Shown here piece by piece: positions 21,644-33,400 of a DNA stretch of 64,000 bases. Location of the stretch: positions 8,031,534 through 8,095,533 of the forward strand of contig OX442422.1 of the NCBI GenBank assembly GCA_949361645.1, given 5' to 3'. Each line of letters opens with the position of its first letter. Position 1 is the stretch's first letter. The translations under genes were made by a program, and so were the position numbers. A model generated the notes under the pieces. The model searched no databases and was not told the DNA's origin. It saw nothing but the letters and a program-made list of their open reading frames with translations. The stretch comes from Spongilla lacustris (taxonomy: Eukaryota > Porifera > Demospongiae > Spongillida > Spongillidae).

Positions 21644-24599
21644 GTACATAGATAAATTCATCATTTACGTCGCACGATTGCGATACATGCATGTACATGT
21701 ATTCTTTTTGTGGGACAATTGTAACTTTGTAAGATACAGTGTAGTTTGTACTAACACGTTCTCCAGCGAGCTATGTTTACTGTGGGGTCATAGATACAAG
21801 GCCTCACGGTTTTATACAAATACAAAAAGGTTGCCCTTTTGAGCTGCTCAGATCACAGGGTGACCAACAAACACCACAAAACTAATACAAGCTTCAGGTG
21901 TGATCTGTGCTGTTCAATCTCCTGCAACGACTACTCTAATAATCCAAGCTGGAACCCCTTTAATATTTACGTCGCTCAGAGGATAGGCCTATATCCATAT
22001 CGAGTCATATCTACGGTAGTCTCGCGGGTCATGTAGGATAGCTACAGAGTCGTGTCGCTAGCAATCATCGATGATTACTTGTCTAGCTAGCTCGCACGCT
22101 AGGAAAATGTTAACGGCTTCTTAGAAGTTGGGAAAGGGCAGAAAATTATGTGTTCCTTTCGTGGGAAGTCACATTGCTACTAGGCATGATTCCCAGGTTG
22201 ATAGGTTTTTAACAAAATTCACAGTTGACTTTGAGCCTTTATCAACCTGTTTGTGGAATCTGATATTTTATTCCTGTGATATTGCCTCAGACGTATGCTT
22301 CTTAAAATTTCAGTTTGAAGGTACACATGTACACGGTACGCATGCACTCACACGATCCACGTTAGTGGTTATGCCATGCAGATCTCAGAAGCACAAGGGC
22401 AGACAAGTTACTGGTGTGTTTTTTAAGGGGTGACTTAGTGGCCAGAAACCATAAAAGTGGTTTGAACTGCCCATTGTTGATATTATAATACATGTGGAAA
22501 CAGTCCAATCAACACTAGTTAACACCTGCAGTCCACACATTCAGGGCACTATTTGGAATACTGAGCAAAATATAAGTGATGGTACAGTTGAAACCTTGGT
22601 ACTTAAGCACTTCAATGTTTGGCATTATTTTTTGGAAACGTGGTGAATGATATCATAAATCTGATTGCAGTGTTATGTTGATAAACTACATGACAGCAAA
22701 TATTGAATGTAATGTTGTCATATGACTTCGTAATTTTGTTTATGCAACCTGTTCAATAAGTTATTTTGTCCACTTGTATGTGACAGTTGTACTGAAAAGC
22801 ACTCAACATCTTTATCAATCATCTGATTGACAATTTCAATGCAGTAACACTTTAAGACCCAAATAAGTGCTCTTTAGAGGTGTAGAGGTTTTTGATACTT
22901 TTGACAATCAGAATGTCTTATGGAGCATCACATTTAGCTGTTGTAGATTTCTAGAAGAGAGATGTATGCACTAGAAACACCCAACCAATCTGTAAAGTGG
23001 TTTACCTGTTCGCTAAAACATGCAGACTGTCAGCTAAATGGCTGGAGTTTGATGTGGAAACAGTTCTTTTCAGAGCCAAATTCTGAGTCCTTTGTCAAAT
23101 CAAGCAACACGGAAAGCTAGCGTTGTGGTGTCATGAGTTTGGGAAGCTTTGAAGAGAAAGGGAGCTCTGGGCGAAACTCCCAATTAAAGCTGGTAGTTTG
23201 AGTCTGTTGTGCTGCCGATGCAAAATTTCAATTACATAGTCAGTGCCCCTGATGTCCCCTAAGAAATCGCAGGACTACATCTGAACTAGCTGAATGCTGC
23301 CAGGGAGCTCAAGTACATGCCGAACATTTCTCATATTGAAGCCAGGAGGTTGTATTACATGGAGCTGATGGTCAATAACACAGTTAATCTTGTTCCACTT
23401 ACCCAAGCACTTGAGTAATTCTTGTGATCTATTATTTCGACAGGCTTGGCACCACAACTCATCAGTGTCGTAGTGTAGCCATGACATAGTCAAGTAATCA
23501 CACTCATAGGATCTTATGCTGACCTCAAGTCTGGCTCTTTGTGATGGACCTGGAGTTCCACTTGAACTAATCAGCCCGCACTCCACAACCTCACATACAG
23601 ATTGCCACCGTGTAACCCCCGTTTGGAGTTACTTTACTGGACGTTTAATGCCCGATACATGCTTTTATACACATCTTGGTACACCAAATACGTGACTTAA
23701 TTAACCTAAAGTTCATCTCTACAATACAGCACAGTTCAACCTCCTGAATGGCTCCAGGTCAGACCTTTGATAGGTCACCGATCTGTCACATTCCATTCCC
23801 CCTCTCCAATACAATTCCAAATTCAAAGACCTAGGTTTAAATCCGCAGAATAGTTGCTTTGTGTATCAGCTGTATGTTTTTGTCAGGAGCTAACAGTAGA
23901 TATTTAAGGTTTTGATGTAATATACAGGGGAATTTGTGATGAGAAACCCACATGAACATTTGAAAAAAAGGCCCCTATTCAATGGAACTGAGGACTTCTT
24001 CGGGAAAAATATGGTGACCTGTTTAAAAATCTTGTCAAATGTGCCGCACTAACAACCTGTCAGGAGCTAAGCTGTAAAAAAAAAACAAAAAACATTTGGT
24101 ATGCTTTCCCCATACTGTGACATGTGTATGGAACCATTATGGTAATATGATTACACAAATGAAGGACTCCCGTTGACCGCTCATTTCTCCATATGTTTGG
24201 AGTAACCCTTTGTGGTCAATGCATGTAACTTCTCAGCAATGATTTCTGTAATCAATGGTCACCATGCATGAGAAATCTACTTGCATTTAGCATAATCTTC
24301 AATGAAATGGTGTGGGAAATCACATTTGCAAACCCTTATCTTTACAGCCCAAGCAATCCTTTGATGTGTGACCTTTAATGGCTAGTGTGAGAGGTAAGGA
24401 AACAGGATTGACGTATTGTTTGATATTGTGCACTGATAAATGAATTTCAGGTACCTTTTTAATGTCAGGGTACATTAATGTTGCACAGAATAAGGTCAAC
24501 TCAGCAGCTTGCACTTATACAATATTGCTGTAACTTACTAGAATGTATGGTGACAATGAACAGATGGATTTTTAACTATTGCATTTTCTGACCTTGTAG
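21644..24599. other. Presumed long 5' intron of PARP-like copy 1
   Basis: About 3 kb with patches matching 40.9-43.0 kb (e.g. gattcccaggttgatagg, gccagaaaccataaaagtgg, gtgacctttaatggctagtg), showing that the whole upstream region was duplicated with the gene. No PARP exon is recognisable inside it. Confidence 0.4.
23275..23586 (-). CDS. Unassigned open frame on the opposite strand
   Basis: A 103-codon frame with normal amino-acid composition, including SWLHYDTDELWCQACRNNRS and a CxxC pair. I recognise no family. It lies antisense within the PARP copy 1 upstream intron and is not seen in the second locus, so it may be a transposon relic or an exon of another gene. Confidence 0.25.
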   Translation of the reverse strand: MECGLISSSGTPGPSQRARLEVSIRSYECDYLTMSWLHYDTDELWCQACRNNRSQELLKCLGKWNKINCVIDHQLHVIQPPGFNMRNVRHVLELPGSIQLVQM

Positions 24600-25713
24600 C
24601 AACAAATGCAGTGACTGCAGTCTATCTTCGTGAACTCACACCTAATTCTATCAAATTTAAGGATATATTGCATCATTTCTGCACCACCTGGGCTAAAGGA
24701 AGGTGTCCAAATGTGGACCATATTTTTGAAATTGATAATGCCAGGCTGAAGTTCAGATGGGATTATTTCAAGCAGTCTATGGGGTCACCTGTCACTGTGG
24801 AGCAGTATTATTATGGCAATACCTTACAGTGCGATCTAGCTAGTACCAAGCGTTTTTGTAAAAAAGAGGGCTGTTATATATGTCAAATAAGTCAAGGAGG
24901 GTTTGGAGTGACCACAAAATCAAGTAGGTCTGGCTGCCGTTTTGTCTTAGCTCCAAATTCCTCAAAAAGTGATAAATACACCCACAGAAGTTATAACTAC
25001 AGAACCATGCTTCTTTGTGATGTCCTCCCTGGGAAGAAGTACACAGTTCCTGCAAGTTCCACCAGAGTCCCTGCCCCCCCAGCTGGTTATGACAGCGTGT
25101 ACCTCACTCCTGGAGGGGGTCTGAATGATCCATTGATTGTGCTGTACGAGGAAGCCTGCATCTTGCCTCGTTATGTAATCATTTATGGGAGATATACAAA
25201 AGGTCAGCCTTCATGAAGGATTAATGTAGCAGAGCCACATTTGAATATTCATGCATGTGGCTACAGTATGAAGGATGCTGCATATTGTGATACTATTGCT
25301 GTTGTTGAGCTCAGCTTTGCAACCGTTACATTCACCTGCATGTTTAGTTATGTTTAGTTAATACAGTAAGGTGCAGGCTATTTTGTTGCATTTTCATTTC
25401 CTGCAAGTAGTTTGTGAGTTGTATTCATACCAATGGTATCTAACCTACAGACAATTCCCACGACTAATGCCCACAATATAGCTTATAAGTACGTGAATAA
25501 TTATATCTACATGTACATCACGTTCTATTTTGTTAGGTGTGTTTCACCACTTACTCCTTTCACTTACTTACTCTTTTTGTTATTCTTGTGCTTCTTACTC
25601 TACATGTGTTTCAGTCTACCTCTCAGTAGGGCCAAACATCCATCAATCACAAGGTTTGTTTTGTATCTCAACTTTTCATGAATTATACATGTATATACTA
25701 AAGAAGGTAAAAT
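24600..25713 (+). CDS. PARP-like (ADP-ribosyltransferase-fold) protein, copy 1
   Basis: The exon 24600-25202 follows a ttgtag acceptor and encodes a PARP-catalytic-like domain: CPNVDHIFEIDN, GCYICQISQGGFG, LAPNSSKSDKYTHRSY, MLLCDVLPGKKYTV, PPAGYDSVYLTPGG and ILPRYVIIYGRYTKG. The exon can end at AAAAG/GTCAGC (25202) or read on to a TGA nine bases later. A short following exon at 25630 (GPNIHQSQG) matches the linker exon of copies 2 and 3, but here it reads on to TAG at 25713 and no Death exon was found. By manual alignment the catalytic His is Tyr (YYYG), the GIYFA-type Tyr is replaced (FVLA), and the Glu is Pro (NDPLIVLY). It is therefore probably catalytically inactive, or at best atypical. 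Confidence 0.7.
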
Positions 25714-28300
25714 AGCTAGGTAAAGTTGCCTGAAGGAAAGAATGCTTAAACCTGCTTATTGATTGGACACCTCTACATGGAAAATATATTATTATAAACA
25801 TGTGTGTTGTATTTTAGAAAGTGTATTATTATATAAGTATAGTGAATATCTCAAATCAGTTGTACACAAACAATAGGGCATACAAATAAACACAAACATT
25901 AAGCATTCCTGCCTGCTGAGCAAGACAGATCAATGGCATGGTCAAGTGGGGAGCACGTGCCTCGATGGTATGATGACATATATGTGCATATAGAAAATGT
26001 ATATGTGCATATAGAAAATGTATGCACGTATATACAACTCCAAATGATTGTAGCTTAAATAGATGTCAAATCAGTGATGCACAAGGTTGTTTCATGGATG
26101 GGTCTGGGCACTCTAGCATGAGAACAGGAGCTTGTACTTGTGTATTGTTGCAATGGATATTGAGGATTTACAACATTGTGGGCCATATTATGTACACATG
26201 GGCTTATTAGCTTTCCTTCACTCTTATCACCTCCGTTGGATGTACGTGTGTTCTTGAATGCTATAATGTGTTCTGGAATGCTTACCAGGGCAGGCAAGGC
26301 TGGGATCATTGTACCAAACATTTCTTGTTACACAGAGTCACTTGGAGGACCAGAAAAGAAGTGGAAACCTAGCAGTGACATTATAGGTGATGAAAGTTGT
26401 GAAGATCAGAGCAGGTAGATGTGTAATTATGCTAAGAGGACGGACATGCCATGATGTAATAAATAAGATACATGGATTACTTTCCTTGAGCAGCTAGAAT
26501 GTAATAATAAGCCATGTTACATTCCAAGAATGGGGCCAACATAAGTTAAAAGGAGGTAAGGGACACACCTCCCCCCAGCAAAGGGGTATGGGGAGTGCTG
26601 TGAGCTCATACATCGGGGTCTGGGGCAGAGCCCCAGCCGCTTTGTAACTTTCGCAATTTTTTGAGTCCCGAAATCATAGCATAATTGCTTAGTACTAGAT
26701 ATGTCACGCGCAAAGCGTGGATTTGCGCAATCCCAGAATTGTCCTGTGCAAACCCTGGATCCACGGTTTGTGGTACAATCCATGGATTGGCTGCACAATC
26801 CTGGGATTGCCCTGCGCAAAGCATAGATCAGACAGATCTGTAATACATGTATATTAGTGATGGGATATCAAATAACATGCGTTTGCAGTACAAATAAAAG
26901 GCCTATGGTGTACAAATACAATTGTTCTCTTCTGATGAGACACCGAGCACAGGGAACTGTGCCATGGTTCAGAACTCTTGAAAATGTGGTCAGCTTCATT
27001 ACTTATTGTTGAGCAGTCCTTCGTGTCTCACTTCATTTGTGCAGTTGCTTGGCAAGCTTCCAATAATGCTAACAAATATGAAATAAATTTCTCCTGAGAT
27101 ATCACTTTTTCCTCACCATCACCAATATCTGCATTTTAATTGGCCTTTCATGTATAAATTACTTAGTTTCATGTTTATGTAGCCAATCAGCGCAAGACTA
27201 ATTTCCATTGATTAACTATCATTTCCTTCATCTTCACATTACTCAACGCAATTAAGGTCGTGACCCCCCCCCCTGTAACGTAATTAAAATTAGCTTGAAA
27301 ATGCATGTTACGCTTGGTTATTTTTCTTTCAGATTACTATAATGAAAGCACCTAAATCATATATGTAAAGAAAGAACACGAACTGAGGATTCGCAATATC
27401 CACTCCAAAATTTTACTGGACATTGCGATAAAGCTATTCCGACGTTTGAGTTCAGCCATGTTTGGCAAGGGAAAATCGCTCGAGGCGGAACTAGGTTGGT
27501 GTGCAACTTGGCATTGTGCTATGTCATTGTGTAGCTGAACTTGTGAACTACCCTAGAATGCACCCCGCTTATTAATTTATTACTAATACATGAAGTTGTT
27601 TGAAGTTAAAGTGCTTATATAAATGAAATTATGCACATGAACAAAGTTTATATGGTATTAAACTTCCGTTAACTAACTTCCAAGACAAGCGGTGAACGGA
27701 TCCAATTAGTAAAATCTATGTACGACACATACACATACCTTTCAGCCCGATAAACTAGGTTTTTGTGTTTCGCCTTTTACATAGCTAGTTCCTATATCAT
27801 TTTAAAGCGGCCGAATACTCTTTGTATGCGGCTGCTTAATCACGTGAGTTGAGCGGGGAACATCTGCAACAAATATTCTGTACTGGTCCATGTCAAGCAT
27901 GCCGCTCGTTCCAAGCAATCGTCACCGTCGTTCGTTCCAAGCAACCCGTCATTATAGTTCCGCCTTCAGGAGTCGCTAGCATAAAAGCCCTGTTACCTAT
28001 ACGTCATAACAAGGACCTTGGCAATTAAGTACACATGATAAGGCATCCTATGAATATGTTAGTACAATAACAACAAGCAGCATGCAGACGGGAGTATTCT
28101 GTCTTCACCGTCACTGAATATCATCGCTTCAACATTTAAGGTAAACTGGTGGAAAGAGAAAAATAATGTTCATTGGTGCATATGCATGTCAAAATAGGCA
28201 CTCCAAATAGGTTTTGCCATTTAGCACAACCTGAGGAATTCACAGTAAAAAAAGAGGGTCAGAATCAATTCTTGAATTCCAATTAATTTGACCCTTACAT
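25714..28300. other. Intergenic, no gene recognised
   Basis: AT-rich sequence. It includes a block rich in inverted words such as gcgcaatccc (about 26690-26800) and an ordinary spacer. A frame near 26176-26418 (KWKPSSDIIGDESCEDQSR) could be a stray exon, but nothing supports it. Confidence 0.35.
26690..26800 (-). repeat. Interspersed repeat, copy in minus orientation
   Basis: The complement of about 26715-26780 (ccagggtttgcacaggacaa ... gggattgcgcaaatccacgc) matches 32325-32395 in plus orientation with few mismatches, identifying a dispersed repeat. Confidence 0.6.
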
Positions 28301-28343
28301 TATGATACATGTTTACATACCTGGTACAAAATGCTCATCAATC

Positions 28344-28344
<1 letters not shown>

Positions 28345-28405
<61 letters not shown>
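28345..28405. repeat. CA microsatellite
   Basis: An uninterrupted run of about 30 CA dinucleotides. Confidence 0.95.
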
Positions 28406-28408
<3 letters not shown>

Positions 28409-28519
28409 TCAACCACTTAATACAAAGAACAAAAGCAATGTGTCAATGCAAATATATCTAGTTATGCTTCAGATAACAATTAGAATTAAACCGTCTTGAT
28501 CTAAGAGACTTAGAATCCA

Positions 28520-28938
28520 TAGCAGTAGGGAGGGGCTACTAAGGACCAGTGGGGAGGGGCTACTAAGAACCAGTGGGGAGGGACTACTAAGGACCAGTAG
28601 GGAGGGGCTACTAAGGACCAGTGGGGAGGGGCTACTAAGAACCAGTGGGGAGGGACTACTAAGGACCAGTAGGGAGGGGCTACTAAGGACCAGTGGGGAG
28701 GGGCTACTAAGAACCAGTGGGGAGGGACTACTAAGGACCAGTAGGGAGGGGCTACTAAGGACCAGTGGGGAGGGGCTACTAAGGACCAGTGGGGAGGGGC
28801 TACTATGGACCAGTGGGGAGGGGCTATTAAGGACCAGTGGGGAGGGGCTACTAAGAACCAGTGGGGAGGGACTACTAAGGACCAGTAGGGAGGGGCTACT
28901 AAGGACCAGTGGGGAGAGGCTGCTAAGGACCAGTGGGG
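28520..28938. repeat. 28-bp minisatellite
   Basis: About 15 copies of ggggaggggctactaaggac plus cagt. Variants tactaagaac and ggactact are arranged in a higher-order pattern, with a three-unit block repeating near 28540, 28624 and 28708. Confidence 0.9.
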
Positions 28939-29029
28939 ATTCTAAATCACATGGATCATAATGGTTTCAGTATCCAATGTGACAAATCAGATTGCAAGGT
29001 GTTATAGCGATGAGGGTCGCCGTTATGTG

Positions 29030-30046
29030 TGAGTGGGGATGTATTATGAGAATAGGGGTGTGAGTGTTGTGTGTGAGTGGGGTGATGTATGCGAGTGGGG
29101 TGTTGTATGTGCGTGGGGTATTGTGTTTGAGTGGTGAGAATAGGGGTGTGAGTGTTGTATGCGAGTGGGGTGTTATGTTTGAGTGGGGTGTTGTGTGCGA
29201 GTGGGGTGATGTATGCGAGTGGGGTGTTGTATGCGCGTGGGGTTTTGTGTGTGTGGGGTGTTGTGTGGGGTGTTGTGTGTGAGTGGGTGTTGTGCATGAG
29301 TGTGGTGTTGTGTGCTGTGGTGTTGAGTGCAAGTGGGGTGTTGTGTGCAAGTGGGGTGTTATGTGCAAGTGGGGTGTTGTGTGCAAGTGGGGCATTGTGT
29401 GCAAGTGGGGTGTTGTGTGTGTGAGGTGTTGTGTGTGTGAGGTGTTGTGTGTGTGAGGTGTTGTGTGTGTGAGGTGTTGTGTGTATGAGGTGTTGTGTGT
29501 GTGAGGTGTGTGTGAGGTGTTGTGTGTGTGAGGTGTTGTGTGTGTGGGGTGTTGTGTGTGTGGGGTGTTGTGTGTGAGTGTGGGTGTTGTGAGGTGTGTG
29601 TGTGAGGTGTGTGTGAGGTGTTGTATGTGTGGGGTGTTGTGTGTGAGTGTGGGTGTTGTGCATGAACGAGTGTGGGGTGTTTGTGCAAGTGGGGTGTTGT
29701 GTGCAAGTGGGGTGTTGTGTGCAAGTGAGGTGTTGTGTGCAAGTGGGGTGTTGTGTGCAAGTGGGGTGTTGTGTGTGTGTGGTGTTGTGTGTGTGAGGTG
29801 TTGTGAGTGTGGGTGTTGTGCATGAGTGTGGGGTGTTGTGTGCGAGTGGGGGTGTTGTGTGCGAGTGGGGTGTTGTGTGTGGGGTGTTGTGTGTGGGGTG
29901 TTGTATGCGAGTGTGGGTGTTGTGTGTGTGGGGTGGTGTGTGCAAGTGGGGGTGTTGTGTGCAAGGGGGAGTGTTGTGTGCAAGCGGGGGTGTTGTGTGC
30001 AAGTGGGGGTGTTGTGTGCAAGTGGGGGTGTTGTGTTCGAGTGGGG
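29030..30046. repeat. 1-kb GTGTTGTGTG minisatellite
   Basis: Degenerate units of gtggggtgttgtgtgcaa (15-20 bp) fill the block. Minus-strand frames of up to 360 codons made of HTTP repeats are artefacts of the composition. Confidence 0.9.
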
Positions 30047-30049
30047 GTG

Positions 30050-33000
30050 CAAATGCTCACTTCAGAAGGTTCAGTGTGTGGCAGCACAGGAGCAGATTGC
30101 TGGTGATAAAGAATGCAGCGTTGATGCCATTCTTTCCACTCCTTCCAATCTTGCATGCATAGCCTGGTGATGAGGCATCATGTAAGAAGCATAAAATGTC
30201 ACAATAGAGGAAATTGTTTTTAATACAATGGATTCTATCACATGTACTGTTGAAACAAAGCTGTGCAAGGCCATTCTGTTATGATGATGTGAATTGAGTA
30301 TATATAAAATAGCAAAGTGGTAGATTCATGCATGGTCTATATGTAGCCCACCATTTCACATAAAGTCTATACTGGGAGACCCCAATGTATTACTGTCATG
30401 TAATATTATACTGTATCTACACTTTGTTGTGCCTTTCATTTTGCCTACATGCAATGGACATGTTCTTCCGTGTTACCTGTGATACATGTGTGTGTTGTGA
30501 AAGTACCAGTGCAGGAATTATAGAACTAGGGGCAATTAGGTGGGAGTACTGTGACTGTGCTTGTGTGTAGGAGTGATAACCAGTTTGTAGAAGACACACA
30601 CGTTACACACCCGGCGCCCTCGTAACAAAGGAAAGTTTATTGTAAATAGTAACCACGGGAAATATACACACGATAGTGGCTTTCTTAGTTTCTAACGGAA
30701 TATGCCTAGTTGCTGGCTAATACATCAAAGAAACAGGTATGTGTATTGCAGTTGTGTTTTTAAAGTGCCACTTCGATCACCCGCTTAAACAAAATGCCTA
30801 CCGCCCACACGCAAGTAATCACCTTATTTTGTCGAAGTAAGTGATTTCCTTCCCATGTTCAGGTAGTAGTCGTTCAAAGTTTCTGTAGTCTGTACAGTAG
30901 ATCCTGAATAAGGTTGTCTGGTATGGCTAGGCCCGGTAGTATGCAGATCGCTTCGTGGAGATATACGTACCTTCGGGAAGCTTACTCAATCGGTATAAAG
31001 ATTCACCTGGCCTCAAGCGCAGACTTTAACTAGATACTCTAATCATATATAGACTCGATCTAGAAATGGCGGTACGGTACGGTATAATTTTGTCACAGGA
31101 TTCTAGCGCGCGCTTCGCTAAAATTGTGTTTCCAAGGCGCTACGCGGCGTGCGCGTAAAATGAATGTACCCAGCCTTAATTTAGTTGAGTACCTCTTTCC
31201 TCAAGTCCTTGACTTTGAGGATGCCAGTCTGCCATTATAAGAATGGTCGAGTCACCAGGCCAGTTCTTTACAAAATCAGCAATTAAAGTGCTCCCATTGT
31301 GATATAAGCAATTAACTGATTTGGTGCAAGGTTCCAGGCCACCTCCTTGCCCCTCTCCTCTGACTGACTCTGAAGAGTAGGATTAATCCACACCTATCCA
31401 ATCACTGGTGATTAACCTTGTACAGTATATACATGTAGGTAAGTACTTTTCTCATAAATCCTGATGCTATATGATGGATTCTAGTGGCACTGACTATGAG
31501 AACTGGAAAGGGGACACTTGCAGGCTCACAAACTGAATATCTGTACCGTAGACCATGGAAGATATTCAAAGAATGCCGAATCTATATTTGAAAAAACACA
31601 TACACACATACATGTATAATTATGAAATTAACTATTTTCTCTGTTCAGTACGAGTGTAACTTATGTTATATATGAGCCCATTGTTGACACTGTCATAAAA
31701 ATTTTTCCCCAAACACCACTTTACTAACGTGACTAGAACGGTGGTATTACTAAGATTTAAAAAAAAAAGGACGAAAAATACTTGTCACATGTTTCTAATG
31801 CTGGCTGGTGAACAGAGCACATCACAGAGTCAGCGTCCAAGTGCAACTTAACCCAAAACTTCAAACGGTCAGTACTAGTCCCATTTATAAGTGCAACTAC
31901 CCAACAAACTAGCTCCCTGATTTCCTTTTTGGCAAATACGGCAGTATCGTGATTAACATTGACAGTACCAATATGACTTTCACCCACTGCCATGATTAGC
32001 GGGTGCCCATAAGCTGGATTCAAGTGAAGCCACTGTGCCTTTCGCAACCATCACAAAACTTCTGAAAAGTGTTCTATTGAGTATCAATCGATCCACTCTT
32101 AATAATGCCTACAACACAACTTACCGTCTTGAAATTTCAAGCACAAATAGGTTGGAGACCCCAATCTGCCAGACCGACAGGGGATCTCATCTTATCTGTG
32201 TGTACGCTCATTGGCTCTGCCAGGCTCTGGTGTAGTCGATACAACTTTTGTGCCTTCGTTATAGTTGAACATTACGAGATACGAGCTGATTGGGTTAAAA
32301 TACATAAGGGCAATCTCGAGATTGTGCAAACAACCGTGGTTCCAGGGTTTGCACAGGGCAATCCCGGGATTGCGCAAATCCACGCTTTATGCGTAACAGA
32401 TATACATGGGTAACAATTACCTGCTTCCAGACTCTCGCAAACCAAATACTTGGTCCCTGGCCATTTTATATCGGGCCATGCAAATTGTATAATCACGATA
32501 GGACTCTGTAGTGGATCAACATCATTATTTATTGTTTACATGTAGGTCAGCTGAACATCCCTGCTTTGTTACATGCCGCTACCTCGGGTGTCTTCAAATC
32601 CAAACTTGGTTAACGTAGTAACGCAAGTGCACCCCGTAACCTGCATGCAATATGGATGTGGAATAGAAATTAAATAAACAAAATGATTAATTGATTGGAT
32701 GGAACAGCTAATTATGATTAAATAGTATTCGCTACTGATGTATTGAACTTCATGAAGAGATGAGTGACGCATTCGACAAAGGTACTAGACTGAGGAGGCA
32801 CACAGGCATGTGCACACATTAATGCACTGTGCATGTTAGTGTTATTAGAAGGAGGGGCTCTATAGAGAAGTTGCACCTGACATCATGCGCGTCTTACATC
32901 ACTGTGTATGTTGCTATAAATATACACTGTGTGGGTACCAGGTAAACAATAACCGAATGGGAACTAACAACGGAGGAAAGAAGGCGGTGTCATACGCTCG

Positions 33001-33400
33001 TGTGGTACATATTTATAGCTTGTTGTATACATAAATAGCAACATACATATGATGTAGTTGACGCACATGATGTCAATGCAACTCTACAGTGTAATAAATA
33101 GTTTTGCTGTGTATTTGAGGCACACGGGCTGCTAAACACATGTACATGTCCACACATTGACACATATTACTAGGGGGAGGGGGGACAAGCACTGACGTCA
33201 CTGTACAAGCTGAAATTGCAAGGGGGGGGGGGGGGGGGGGGGGGGAAACCCCCTCCAGCCACCCCCTAGCTCTGCCAGTGGCATGATTGTTCAGCACATG
33301 CATACTAGTACCACATGTGCACATTTTATGTATATTTGTGCAGTGCATGGCTACATTAGGTAAGTATATAAAACGCTTATCAAATTCTTCACTTATGCAG
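30050..33400. other. Unassigned region upstream of the ROCO-Death gene
   Basis: It must contain the missing 5' exons and promoter of the ROCO-like gene, unless these lie further left, but I cannot place them. A minus-strand frame at 31757-32047 (AYGHPLIMAVGESHIGTVNV and on) has normal composition but no family I know. A 24-bp poly-G run sits at 33222-33245. Confidence 0.3.
32325..32400 (+). repeat. Interspersed repeat, copy in plus orientation
   Basis: Matches the complement of about 26715-26780. It contains ccagggtttgcacagggcaa and gggattgcgcaaatccacgc. Confidence 0.6.

Noticed and set aside
28956..30052. Minus-strand frames of 350-360 codons with HNTPHTQ repeats
   Set aside because: Pure product of a GTGTTGTG-type minisatellite, with several overlapping frames equally open.
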